Source: an uncultured Paenibacillaceae bacterium (lineage in GTDB: Bacteria > Bacillota > Bacilli > Aneurinibacillales > Aneurinibacillaceae). Taken from it: 18,408 nucleotides of DNA. Where the stretch lies: positions 1 to 18,408 of the forward strand of contig CALNBV010000141.1 of assembly GCA_937874515.1 (NCBI GenBank). Direction: 5' to 3'. Position numbers and translations under genes: made by a program. Below, one piece after another: positions 8,958 through 15,921 of this stretch. The notes under the pieces are model-generated. The model was not told the origin of the DNA. It searched no databases and saw only the letters and a program-made list of their open reading frames with translations. The first letter of the stretch is position 1, and every line of letters begins with the position of its first letter.

Positions 8958-8990
8958 GCCGCTTTTCTATGGAAAAGCGGCCTTTTCTTA
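8958..8990. terminator. bidirectional terminator between glycosyltransferase and USP gene
   Basis: A perfect 10-bp stem GCCGCTTTTC/GAAAAGCGGC (8958-8967 with 8972-8981, TATG loop) is followed by CTTTTCTT on the plus strand and TTTACTT on the minus strand. It separates the two convergent genes. Confidence 0.85.
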
Positions 8991-8994
8991 AATG

Positions 8995-9429
8995 TTATTT
9001 CTTTTGCGGAATAATTAACACAGGAACCTTCGCTTCGTGGATGATTCCATTGGAAACGCTCCCTAATACAGTCCCTTTGACTAATCCCATTCCCCGGGAA
9101 CCAATGACAATATAACGCACTTCTAACTCTTTCGCTACCTGGCTAATTTGTTGTACAGGATCTCCGATAAGCATCTTTAATTCGTAATCCACACCCTGGG
9201 TTTGTAAGTACTCAACTGCAGTTTTGGTAGCATTGTCAAATAGTTCTTTCTGATAGTCTTTAATGACATCCTCTTTTATATATAATTTTGTATGTATAGT
9301 TTTAAAAGAAAGCTGAACATTGACAACTGTGAGTTTACACTGCATTACCTCTGCTAATTTTACCGCTTCCTTTAATGCCTCTAGCGCATTTTCCGAGCCA
9401 TCAACAGCAACTAAGATATGTTCTTCCAT
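8995..9429 (-). CDS. universal stress protein (UspA family)
   Basis: 144 residues; ATG 9429 follows AAAGGAG. It starts HILVAVDGSENALEAL, the usual first beta strand and Asp of USP domains. It ends with G110-x2-G113-x9-G123-S124 in the context VIGSRGMGLVKG, exactly the G-2x-G-9x-G(S/T) signature of ATP-binding USPs. It is a single-domain, soluble alpha/beta protein of normal length, probably a dimer. Role: stress resistance or nucleotide sensing; the specific trigger is unknown. It is transcribed alone from the short gap after the rnpB terminator and shares its 3' terminator with the convergent glycosyltransferase gene. Confidence 0.93.
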   Translation of the reverse strand: MEEHILVAVDGSENALEALKEAVKLAEVMQCKLTVVNVQLSFKTIHTKLYIKEDVIKDYQKELFDNATKTAVEYLQTQGVDYELKMLIGDPVQQISQVAKELEVRYIVIGSRGMGLVKGTVLGSVSNGIIHEAKVPVLIIPQKK

Positions 9430-9465
9430 CTATAAACAACTCCTTTTATGATTGTTTCTACACTA

Positions 9466-9501
9466 AAACAAAAAGACCTTTTGCATGATAAACACAAGGC
9501 C
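9466..9501 (-). terminator. rnpB terminator
   Basis: On the minus strand GGCCTT (9501-9496) pairs with AAGGTC (9480-9475), including one G-U pair, with further pairs inside. It is followed by TTTTTGTTTT. It lies about 25 nt after the 3' end of the RNase P RNA. Confidence 0.7.
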
Positions 9502-9524
9502 CTTTCTTTATTATAAATATTGGC

Positions 9525-9919
9525 GATAAGAAGCGCTGTAAGCCAGGTTTTGTTCTTCAGTACTACAAACGGCAGCCAGCCTCGTACTTGAAGAGATAGT
9601 CATCTATCTACGGAAAAGTTATTTCCGTTTGTCCTCTGGTTTAGTTCCCTTTGGACAATGCCCCTACCAAATTTGGGTTGCTCGCTTGAGGGGTTTACCC
9701 GTTCCACCTCTGCCGTTTCCAACAGAGCTACGTCACTGTGGCACTTTCAGGTTATTCATACCATAGCCCCAGAGGGCCTTAGGTATTTTCACCGCCGTCA
9801 GCCGTTCCCGACTGCCCTACCTTGCGATAGGCACAAACACTCCGGACATCCCAGTCCGGGCGAGCCTGGACTTTCCTCTGCTCATGCAAGATGAACAGCG
9901 ACTACCCACGCTTCTTATC
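9525..9919 (-). ncRNA. rnpB: RNase P RNA, type B
   Basis: Catalytic RNA of RNase P, which trims tRNA 5' leaders. The ends form helix P1: GATAAGAAGCG at the 5' end (9919 downward) pairs with CGCTTCTTATC at the 3' end (9535 to 9525). The conserved core elements are present: GAGGAAAGTCCAGGCT near the 5' end, AACGGCTGACGGCGGTGAAAA and AACCCCTCAAGCGAGCAA in the middle, and CTGGCTTACAGCGC at the 3' end. About 395 nt matches the Bacillus-type RNA of about 400 nt. Short frames inside this gene are not proteins. Ends are accurate to a few bases. Confidence 0.95.
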
Positions 9920-9922
9920 TCT

Positions 9923-9928
9923 ATTATA
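9923..9928 (-). promoter_or_regulatory. -10 box of rnpB
   Basis: TATAAT on the minus strand, 4 nt upstream of the mature RNA 5' end. The -35 is weak (TCGAAA about 17-19 nt upstream). A second TATAAT at 9967-9962 could give a longer precursor. No terminator is seen between the upstream Uma2 gene and this promoter. Confidence 0.55.
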
Positions 9929-10045
9929 TACAATTTTGTATGCTTGTTTTCGAAAGCAAAGATTATAATACAACAATCAGAAATAAAAGTAAAGGCGCCG
10001 GACCCTATTTCCAGCAATTCACTAATTAACGTTCATTACGAAAAT

Positions 10046-10612
10046 TTATAATGCAAATACGGATTGGAGTGAAATACTTAATTCGGCAAAGATGATGGAT
10101 TTCAGAATATCGTGTTCCCCGTATGTTGTGCGGGCGGTATAAATTCCATCTTTTAAATGATTATAAATGTGAACCATTTTATTGGCTGTATCCACAATCC
10201 AATACTCATCTATACCAAAACGCTGATATAAATCAAATTTTTCATTATAATCCTTTAATGCCGTTGATGGAGATAAAACCTCTACTATTAAAGTTGGGGC
10301 ACCCTGACAGCCTTTAGAGACAATTTTATTTTTATTGCAAACAACTGCAAGATCCGGTTGAATGATTTGATTTGGCCTGTCATAATCCTCATTTTCGCTC
10401 AAATACACATCAAAGGGAGATGTAAAAACATAGCAGTCTCTATTTTGAAAAAAAGAACGCAATGCAAAATACAGCTCTCCTACAGCAAACTGATGATTGG
10501 AAGATGGAGCGGGTGTCATATTATATAATTTACCTTCAATTAACTCCCAGTTTCCTTCTAATTGTAACCAATCTTCATAGGTAGAACGACTTGATGGATC
10601 AGGAATACTCAT
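10046..10612 (-). CDS. Uma2 family (DUF820) PD-(D/E)xK fold protein
   Basis: 188 residues from ATG 10612. AGGTG lies 7 nt upstream of this start, whereas an in-frame ATG at 10618 abuts the ribosome site. Uma2 landmarks: an N-terminal helix-turn with YEDWLQLEGNWELIEGKLYNM, then IIQPDLAVVCN (catalytic Asp), PTLIVEVLSPST (Glu-x-Leu-Ser, active-site strand) and FGIDEYWIVD. These match the restriction-endonuclease-like fold common in cyanobacteria and present in many Bacillota. The cellular role is not established; nuclease activity is inferred from the fold. It is a single gene, divergent from the membrane protein at 10697. Confidence 0.88.
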   Translation of the reverse strand: MSIPDPSSRSTYEDWLQLEGNWELIEGKLYNMTPAPSSNHQFAVGELYFALRSFFQNRDCYVFTSPFDVYLSENEDYDRPNQIIQPDLAVVCNKNKIVSKGCQGAPTLIVEVLSPSTALKDYNEKFDLYQRFGIDEYWIVDTANKMVHIYNHLKDGIYTARTTYGEHDILKSIIFAELSISLQSVFAL

Positions 10613-10631
10613 AGACATTCACCTCGTTATT

Positions 10632-10640
10632 ATTATACCA
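10632..10640 (-). promoter_or_regulatory. extended -10 promoter for the Uma2 gene
   Basis: TGGTATAAT on the minus strand. The predicted transcript start (about 10625) falls at the edge of the ribosome site, so the leader would be very short; this slightly lowers confidence. Confidence 0.45.
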
Positions 10641-10696
10641 TACAACAGTTTTTCTTTTCCCCACCCATTGGATAAATTGATTTATAATGGAAGTGA

Positions 10697-11443
10697 ATGG
10701 TTCTGTCTGTGATTCCTATGATGTTCCTAGGAGTTCTCCTATTATATTTAACCATTCCCAATACCTATCATACTTATCTTATATACCTGGCTGTTCCCTT
10801 AGGAATTATCGAATTGTCAGCCACCTGTTTTGCAATCTATAAGCTGATCCAGATTTACAAAAACATTAAAAATAGCAAAGAAGAAAACCTCCATTTATCT
10901 GATGCTGTACGCCAGGGAATCACGAAAAGCATGGGAAATACCCTCGCCATCAGATTAATGGTTAATGAATTATTAATTGGATTATATACATTCTTCTCAT
11001 GGAAAATGAAAAATCCCTTGCGAGAGTCTTATCCATCCTTTACGTATCATAAAAAAGAATACTTTAGTATTTTCATTATGATTCTCCACACAGCCATCCT
11101 GGAATCCGTCGGGGTTCACTTCCTTTTGCAAAATTGGAGTCCTATCGCTGCCTGGATTCACACCTTTTTAGGCATTTACGGTCTCTTCTTCTTAATTGGG
11201 GATTTTCGGGCAATGCAGCACCATCCTTTCATTTTAAAAGACAAGGAACTCCTTCTTCAGGTTGGATTGCGCAAAAAAATTGCCAGTGTGGGCCTATTTG
11301 AAGTACCTCAATATGAAATCACCCTGAAGGAACCTGTCCTTGCCACAGGATTATTTGGACGTGAACTATGGGTTTCTAAAGTGTATCTATCTGTAGACGA
11401 ACCTCAAAAATTAGTTCCATACCTTCGTGGAATAAGGATATGA
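10697..11443 (+). CDS. uncharacterised four-TM membrane protein
   Basis: 248 residues from ATG 10697. A TGA immediately upstream in frame excludes a longer N-terminus. The ribosome site is weak (GGAAG, 3 nt from ATG), so internal starts at 10709 (GTG) or 10718 (ATG) are possible. Hydrophobic segments lie at about 4-20, 28-48, 124-145 and 150-166, suggesting four helices. A charged, mostly helical loop lies between the second and third helices. A soluble C-terminal part of about 80 residues, rich in beta-type sequence (FILKDKELLLQVGLRKKIASV), probably faces the cytoplasm. I do not recognise a named family or catalytic motif. It is monocistronic, with a strong terminator directly after the stop. 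Confidence 0.7.
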   Translation: MVLSVIPMMFLGVLLLYLTIPNTYHTYLIYLAVPLGIIELSATCFAIYKLIQIYKNIKNSKEENLHLSDAVRQGITKSMGNTLAIRLMVNELLIGLYTFFSWKMKNPLRESYPSFTYHKKEYFSIFIMILHTAILESVGVHFLLQNWSPIAAWIHTFLGIYGLFFLIGDFRAMQHHPFILKDKELLLQVGLRKKIASVGLFEVPQYEITLKEPVLATGLFGRELWVSKVYLSVDEPQKLVPYLRGIRI

Positions 11444-11478
11444 ACAAGGGACACCCATAGTCAGTGTCCCTTGTTTTG
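11443..11478 (+). terminator. intrinsic terminator after the membrane protein gene
   Basis: A perfect 12-bp stem AACAAGGGACAC/GTGTCCCTTGTT (11443-11454 with 11464-11475, 9-nt loop) overlaps the last base of the stop codon and is followed by TTGATTT. The minus side lacks a T-run, so termination of the opposing sulfur operon here is uncertain. Confidence 0.85.
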
Positions 11479-11480
11479 AT

Positions 11481-11516
11481 TTCAAACTATTCAAATTATT
11501 CAAATTATTCAAATTA
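11481..11516. repeat. four tandem 9-bp repeats carrying in-frame stops
   Basis: The units are TTCAAACTA followed by three copies of TTCAAATTA. Read on the minus strand this is TAA-TTT-GAA three times, then TAG-TTT-GAA, in frame with the dioxygenase gene. The gene's stop codon is the first unit, followed by three back-up stops at 9-nt intervals. Confidence 0.9.
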
Positions 11517-12419
11517 ATTAGTGGCAATTTTCTCTTTTTTCAACCGCGTTACGCTATGGCGACCATCCACACTTACAGGAACATCCCCATCAATGGTTAC
11601 GCGGCGAACAATACGGTGTTGCTCCCCATAGTCATTGACAGCGTAGTGTTGTGTAGCCCGGTTATCCCAAATGGCAACATCCCCCACTTCCCAATGCCAG
11701 CGTACGGAATTTTCTAATTTCGTAATATGATCTTGTAAAAGAGCAATGAAGTGTTGGGAATCAGCCTGAGAGAAACCGATAATATTCTTAGCAAAGCCAC
11801 CAAGCAACAAATGGCGCTCCCCAGTTTCCGGATGTACATGTACCACAGGGTGTTCTGTTTCATATACCACAGAAGTAAATTCTTCCTCATGGCGTTTCGC
11901 CGCTTCTTCATCAACATTATTATTAATGGATCTAAATTTTGCGGCATAGTCATATTCATTGGTATGCACTGCCCAAAGTTTATCTACTAAGTCTCGCAAT
12001 TCCTGTGGAAGGCCTTCATAGGCTGCTGCAGTATTGGCCCACACGGTATCCCCACCGGCCTGTGGAACTTCAACACTGCGGAGAATGGAAAACTTGGGAT
12101 AAGCATCCACAAAAGTTACATCTGTATGCCATGTATTGGCACGGCCTCCTTCATCTGAATTCAACTCTAAGATATAATTTGATTTTTCCAATGGTGACAC
12201 TGTGGGATGAGCAATAGGTTCTCCAAACAATTTTGCGAATTCCTCTTGATCCTGGTTATTCAAATGATGCTGATTACGGAAAAAAACTACTTTATGTTCT
12301 AGGATCGCATCACGAATGACTTTAAAAATTTCCGGTTTCAAATCCTTTGATAAGCTTACACCTTCAATAATGGCGCCAATACGACCTGCAACTGGAATCA
12401 CTCTTAATTTCTCACTCAT
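11514..12419 (-). CDS. TauD/TfdA family Fe(II)/2-oxoglutarate dioxygenase (taurine or alkyl-sulfate type)
   Basis: 301 residues from ATG 12419 (GGGGG upstream; a 16-codon upstream extension is ignored). Iron ligands: His98 and Asp100 in NTWHTDVTF, and His258 in RATQHYAV. Arg269 and Arg273 in EQHRIVRR correspond to the TauD residues for 2-oxoglutarate and sulfonate. The enzyme would hydroxylate the carbon beside the sulfur group, releasing sulfite or sulfate. From memory, stretches such as GRIGAIIEGVSL, HPVVHVHPETGER and NTAAAYEGLPQELRDLV look closer to the alkyl-sulfate dioxygenase AtsK/Rv3406 than to E. coli TauD. It is the last gene of the ABC uptake operon, 77 bp after the permease. Substrate is unproven. 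Confidence 0.88.
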   Translation of the reverse strand: MSEKLRVIPVAGRIGAIIEGVSLSKDLKPEIFKVIRDAILEHKVVFFRNQHHLNNQDQEEFAKLFGEPIAHPTVSPLEKSNYILELNSDEGGRANTWHTDVTFVDAYPKFSILRSVEVPQAGGDTVWANTAAAYEGLPQELRDLVDKLWAVHTNEYDYAAKFRSINNNVDEEAAKRHEEEFTSVVYETEHPVVHVHPETGERHLLLGGFAKNIIGFSQADSQHFIALLQDHITKLENSVRWHWEVGDVAIWDNRATQHYAVNDYGEQHRIVRRVTIDGDVPVSVDGRHSVTRLKKEKIATN

Positions 12420-12496
12420 TTTCAAATCCCCCTTAAATTTAAAGTTTATATAACAACAACAATCCACTAAGGAAATTGCCGGTATAATCCAAACAT

Positions 12497-13339
12497 CTAC
12501 CCTTGATAGCTATCCCGCCACCTTAATAAACGCTCTTCAAGGAGCCGTACTACAGAATCCACAAGCTTGCCTACAACAGCGAAAATGATAATGCCCACAA
12601 ATACGGCAGATGTCCGGGAAAACTGTCTTGCATCCTGAATCATATATCCGATTCCTTCACTAGAACCCATCAATTCCGCAACGACCAACCCAAGCCAGGC
12701 AACTCCTAGGGACAGGCGAAGCCCAAGAAGAATGTTCGGCAATGCAGATGGGATAATTAATTTCGTAATTTGATGGAATCTATTAAATTCAAGCACTTTC
12801 GCTACATCAAACAACTTGCCATCTACGCTGCGAACCCCTAAAAAGGTGTTTACATAAAGAGGGAAAAATGCACCTAAAGCAATTAACAATACTTTGGAAA
12901 CCTCGCCAAACCCAAACCAAAGAATAAATAAAGGAGTAATGGCTAAATGAGGAACCGTACGCAACATTTGTAATGAAGGATCCATAATATGTTCAGCCCG
13001 TTTCTTTAGGCCTACTATAAGACCGATTAAGAGCCCTAAAGAACCTCCCAATAAAAATCCCAAAGCGGCTCGTTGAACACTAATGTTCAAATGGGTCAAC
13101 AGTTCCCCTGTTAGAAACATGTCATAAAATTCCTTTGCAATACTAACTGGGGACGGAAATAATATGGGCGATATGATCTTTAAACCACTAAGGGTTTGCC
13201 AGATTAGAAGGATGACCAATGGCAATACAATGCCAATCAACGTATTCCTCCATTTTGATTCTTTTTTGATGATGGGGCTTTTTAGCTTATGGGTTGGGAG
13301 TGTCGCTGGGAATGGCCTCGACTTTTCCATGATACTCAT
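12497..13339 (-). CDS. ssuC: sulfonate/taurine-type ABC transporter permease (SsuC/TauC)
   Basis: 280 residues from ATG 13339, 9 nt after AGGGGG. A hydrophilic N-terminus of about 30 residues is followed by six predicted helices starting at LIGIVLPLVILLIWQ (about 35-50). The ATPase-contact EAA loop is present as AKVLEFNRFHQITKLIIPSALPNI-type sequence (about residues 187-210), in the form typical of the SsuC/TauC/NrtB permeases. It acts in the cytoplasmic membrane as a homodimer with the ATPase encoded at 14382-15152. It starts 15 bp after the binding protein. The family covers sulfonate, taurine, nitrate and thiamine-precursor transporters; the adjoining dioxygenase favours organosulfur. The symbol follows the Bacillus ssu order. 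Confidence 0.9.
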   Translation of the reverse strand: MSIMEKSRPFPATLPTHKLKSPIIKKESKWRNTLIGIVLPLVILLIWQTLSGLKIISPILFPSPVSIAKEFYDMFLTGELLTHLNISVQRAALGFLLGGSLGLLIGLIVGLKKRAEHIMDPSLQMLRTVPHLAITPLFILWFGFGEVSKVLLIALGAFFPLYVNTFLGVRSVDGKLFDVAKVLEFNRFHQITKLIIPSALPNILLGLRLSLGVAWLGLVVAELMGSSEGIGYMIQDARQFSRTSAVFVGIIIFAVVGKLVDSVVRLLEERLLRWRDSYQG

Positions 13340-13354
13340 ACATTTGAACCCCCT

Positions 13355-14356
13355 TTATTTTTTCAACTTTTCAATGAATGTATTGTCAACATTTTTAGTT
13401 ACATCAATTTTCTTTTTAATAAAGCCTGTATTTAATAGAATGTCTGCGGATTTTTGATGAATAGCGAGAACTTCTTTTGAAATTGGTATATTTAATGGTT
13501 CCGAATTTCTGATCACCAACTCAATGACTGATTTATCCGCTTTTTTAAGGTTAGCAACAAAAGTGGCTACTTCGTCAAAATGGTTTTTTTGATAATCAAT
13601 GGCTTTTTGATACACTTTCAAATACACTTCAACTGCTTCAGGATGTTCTTTCAGAAAATCTGTACGAGCAATGGTAAAGGCAGGAGCCTTTATATTCAGG
13701 CTTTTTCCACTGGCTAACACACGGGCGCCATGATTCTTTTCAAGAAGAGAGGTATAAGGATCGCCACCTACCCAGGCATCAACTGCACCAGATTGAAATG
13801 CGGCTACTGCCTCTTCTGATTGCAATTGGATAATCCGAAAATCGGATTCTTTTAAACCCTCTTTTTGTATGGCTTTAATAAAGAAAACATGCATGGTAGT
13901 TCCTTTCGCAAGGGCGATTTTCTTTCCTTTCAAATCTGCAAGTTTTTGAGCTTTGCTACTGCCTTGAACCACAAGAATATTAGACCCTTTCAATCCATCT
14001 GATAGCTGGGATATTAAGGTAACTGGAAGTCCATTGGATACAGAAGAAATCGCCGGGCCATCACCCAGTAATGAAAGATCCACACGGCCTGCGGACAATG
14101 ATTCTAGCAAGGGCGGTCCACTTGGGAATTCAGACCATACCACTTCTGCGCCAATTTTCTTGAATTCTTCTTCAAACCACTTTTTATCTTTTGCAAAAAA
14201 TAACAGTGCGTTTAATCCATTAATTGCGATATGTACCTTGAACGTACTGGCCGTTTCATTTCCTATAGTATCTTTGCTGCCCTTCGCTCCGCATCCAATT
14301 AGGCCAATCAAAACAGTAATCATTAACAAAGTTACCCATAATTTTTTCAGTTTCAT
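13355..14356 (-). CDS. ssuA: sulfonate-type ABC transporter substrate-binding lipoprotein (SsuA/TauA)
   Basis: 333 residues from ATG 14356 (GGGGAG upstream; a 20-codon upstream extension is rejected). Lipoprotein signal: MKLKKLW, a hydrophobic core, then LIGC with Cys22 as the lipidated residue. The mature protein shows the SsuA/TauA/NMT1-like fold: VHIAINGLNALLFFAKDKKW at the start, VWSEFPSGPPLLESLSAGRVDLSLLGDGPAI (ligand-site region), LKGKKIALAKGTTMHVF (hinge), and AAFQSGAVDAWVGGDPYTS. It would capture the substrate outside the membrane and hand it to the permease. It is the second gene, 25 bp after the ATPase. The GDGPAI motif in place of the more usual GNxP region and the lack of structural data leave the ligand undetermined. 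Confidence 0.9.
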   Translation of the reverse strand: MKLKKLWVTLLMITVLIGLIGCGAKGSKDTIGNETASTFKVHIAINGLNALLFFAKDKKWFEEEFKKIGAEVVWSEFPSGPPLLESLSAGRVDLSLLGDGPAISSVSNGLPVTLISQLSDGLKGSNILVVQGSSKAQKLADLKGKKIALAKGTTMHVFFIKAIQKEGLKESDFRIIQLQSEEAVAAFQSGAVDAWVGGDPYTSLLEKNHGARVLASGKSLNIKAPAFTIARTDFLKEHPEAVEVYLKVYQKAIDYQKNHFDEVATFVANLKKADKSVIELVIRNSEPLNIPISKEVLAIHQKSADILLNTGFIKKKIDVTKNVDNTFIEKLKK

Positions 14357-14381
14357 CTTGGCTCCCCAATCTATGATTTTG

Positions 14382-15152
14382 TTATATCTCCCAGGAATTC
14401 GAGGTTTCTTCCGCATACTCTAGGACTTTCAAAACTTCTTTTCGCATTTCCATGAAGGCCACCCCTGCCCGGTTCCGGGGATGATGCAACTCTACTGGAA
14501 TAATTCCCTTAATTTTTCCTGGACGAGCATCCATAACTACAATTCGATTGGCTAGAAAAATAGCCTCATCTATATCATGTGTTACAAGTAACATGGTGGT
14601 TTGATTCTCTTTCCAAATATCCAAGAGTGACTCTTGCAAATGGCTACGGGTAAATGCATCTAATGCGCCAAAAGGTTCATCCAATAGAAGAATCTTAGGA
14701 TTACGAATTAATGCTCTGGCTATGGCTACCCGTTGAGACATGCCCCCGGAAAGTTGCTTTGGATATGACTTTTCAAACCCTTTCAACTTTACCAATTCAA
14801 TCACTCGATCCACTTTGGCACGCACTTCAGGGTCCTTTAAATCTAGGTCTGCAGCAATGTTCTTTTCAACAGTTAACCAGGGAAACAAACGGTGCTCTTG
14901 AAAAATAAAGCCTTTATCTCTGCCAGGAGATTCAACCTGACTTCCTCCCACAAGTACGATGCCATCATAATCAAGATCCAGTCCTGCTACAATTTTAAGC
15001 AATGTACTTTTGCCGCATCCGCTGGGGCCAATAATAGTAATGATTTCATTGTCCTTCACCTGAAGGTTAATCCCTGATAAAGCTTGAGTCCTATTTTCAT
15101 CTGTAAAAAAAGTTTTGTTTAATTGATGAATAGTTAAAACAAATTCACCCAT
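14382..15152 (-). CDS. ssuB: sulfonate-type ABC transporter ATP-binding protein (SsuB/TauB)
   Basis: 256 residues. ATG 15152 is 7 nt after AAAGGAG; a GTG two codons upstream lies too close to that site. All ABC motifs are intact: Walker A GPSGCGKST, Q-loop FIFQEHRLFPWLTVEKNI, signature LSGGMSQR, Walker B ILLLDEPFGALD and the H-loop VTHDIDEA. The Q-loop form and the C-terminal ARPGKI are typical of the SsuB/TauB/NrtD group. It powers the permease in the membrane. It is the first gene of the ATPase-lipoprotein-permease-dioxygenase unit. This matches the B. subtilis ssuBAC order, with a dioxygenase where ssuD would be. It is preceded by a promoter and a terminator-bearing leader. Confidence 0.92.
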   Translation of the reverse strand: MGEFVLTIHQLNKTFFTDENRTQALSGINLQVKDNEIITIIGPSGCGKSTLLKIVAGLDLDYDGIVLVGGSQVESPGRDKGFIFQEHRLFPWLTVEKNIAADLDLKDPEVRAKVDRVIELVKLKGFEKSYPKQLSGGMSQRVAIARALIRNPKILLLDEPFGALDAFTRSHLQESLLDIWKENQTTMLLVTHDIDEAIFLANRIVVMDARPGKIKGIIPVELHHPRNRAGVAFMEMRKEVLKVLEYAEETSNSWEI

Positions 15153-15180
15153 AGCCACTCTCCTTTCTATTTATTTTAAT

Positions 15181-15227
15181 AAAAAAAAGGCACCTTTAAC
15201 GCAAGAATCCTCTGCGGTAAGGGCGCC
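15181..15227 (-). promoter_or_regulatory. leader terminator (probable attenuator) of the sulfur operon
   Basis: On the minus strand a long hairpin (15227-15189) pairs GGCGCC with GGTGCC, then TTA/TAA and CGCA/TGCG, with two mismatches. It is followed by eight Ts (15188-15181). It lies between the promoter at 15295-15323 and the ssuB start, with no gene in between. A small CCAG-ATAA-CTGG hairpin directly precedes it (15240-15229). This arrangement fits transcription attenuation by a riboswitch or RNA-binding protein. I do not recognise a known class, and I could not find an S-box, T-box or other standard motif. Confidence 0.7.
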
Positions 15228-15294
15228 TCCAGTTATCTGGTCAGCTCAATATATATAATTCACATATGATTAGTTGGTTTTATTGATTGAGATG

Positions 15295-15323
15295 ATTATA
15301 TCTTTATTTTAAAATATAGTCAA
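15295..15323 (-). promoter_or_regulatory. sigma-A promoter of the sulfur operon
   Basis: TTGACT (15323-15318), a 17-nt spacer, and TATAAT (15300-15295) on the minus strand: five of six and six of six consensus bases. The transcript should start near 15288, giving a leader of about 135 nt. Confidence 0.85.
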
Positions 15324-15337
15324 TAAGAAATTTCTTC

Positions 15338-15364
15338 GAACCCTATACAATAGTGCTTCGTCTA
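15338..15364 (+). promoter_or_regulatory. ECF-type promoter of the sigma/anti-sigma operon
   Basis: GAACC (15338-15342), 16 nt, then CGTCTA (15359-15364). This matches the usual ECF pattern of an AAC-type -35 and a CGTC-type -10, so the sigma factor probably transcribes its own gene. Confidence 0.65.
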
Positions 15365-15393
15365 TATAGTGTGACCGGTCAGGAGGTAGGGAG

Positions 15394-15921
15394 ATGTCGG
15401 AAGTAAAGTTAGTAAAAGCTGCGCAGCGTGGAAATAAAAAAGCCTTTGATCAACTGTTAGAACGGTATGAGAACCAATTATTCCGTACCGCATACGGAAT
15501 TTTGGGGAATCGGGATGATGCCCTGGATGCGGTTCAGGATACATTCTGGCAGTGTTTCAAGTCAATTTCCAGACTAACAAATCCGGAGGTTTTCAAAAGC
15601 TGGATTACCAAAATATTAGTCAATAAGTGTATGGATCTTATACGAAAAAATAAGCGCATGGTGGTTTGGGAGGATCTTTCCCAGTTCCCCCAAACACAGG
15701 TGGAAAAAGATAAGGAATTAAGCATGGATATGACTGCTGCCATTGGCAGATTAGATGAAAAGTACCGCTTAATTTTAAGCTTGAGATACTTTCAAGACTT
15801 ATCCATCAATGATATTGCCCAAATCTTGGACTGCCCCGAGGGAACAGTAAAATCCAGGCTAAATTATGCTCTTATTAAATTACGGAAAGAGCTGGGGTAT
15901 AACGTGGAGGTGGCGAAATGA
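15394..15921 (+). CDS. ECF RNA polymerase sigma factor
   Basis: 175 residues; ATG 15394 is 8 nt after AGGAGG. Region sigma2 covers about 5-75: FDQLLERYENQLFRTAYGI, then DDALDAVQDTFW (the conserved polymerase-binding DAxDxxQ segment) and the region ending LVNKCMDLIRKNKR. Region sigma4 covers about 110-170: LDEKYRLILSLRYFQDLSIN and the helix-turn-helix IAQILDCPEGTVKSRLNYALIKLRKEL. The linker is short and sigma3 is absent, as expected for ECF factors. Its stop overlaps the anti-sigma start by 4 nt (ATGA). It should direct a small envelope- or stress-linked regulon. The trigger is unknown, and I do not assign it to a named Bacillus factor. Confidence 0.95.
   Translation: MSEVKLVKAAQRGNKKAFDQLLERYENQLFRTAYGILGNRDDALDAVQDTFWQCFKSISRLTNPEVFKSWITKILVNKCMDLIRKNKRMVVWEDLSQFPQTQVEKDKELSMDMTAAIGRLDEKYRLILSLRYFQDLSINDIAQILDCPEGTVKSRLNYALIKLRKELGYNVEVAK

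Noticed and set aside
9658..10017. Open frames on both strands across rnpB
   Set aside because: They lie within or over the RNase P RNA and its promoter; the RNA features explain the sequence.
15181..15290. Known riboswitch (S-box, T-box, guanidine or preQ1) in the sulfur leader
   Set aside because: None of the conserved core strings of these classes is present; only the terminator and a small hairpin are supported.
15362..15743. Minus-strand frames over the ECF sigma gene
   Set aside because: Antisense to a clear sigma factor; no start signals.
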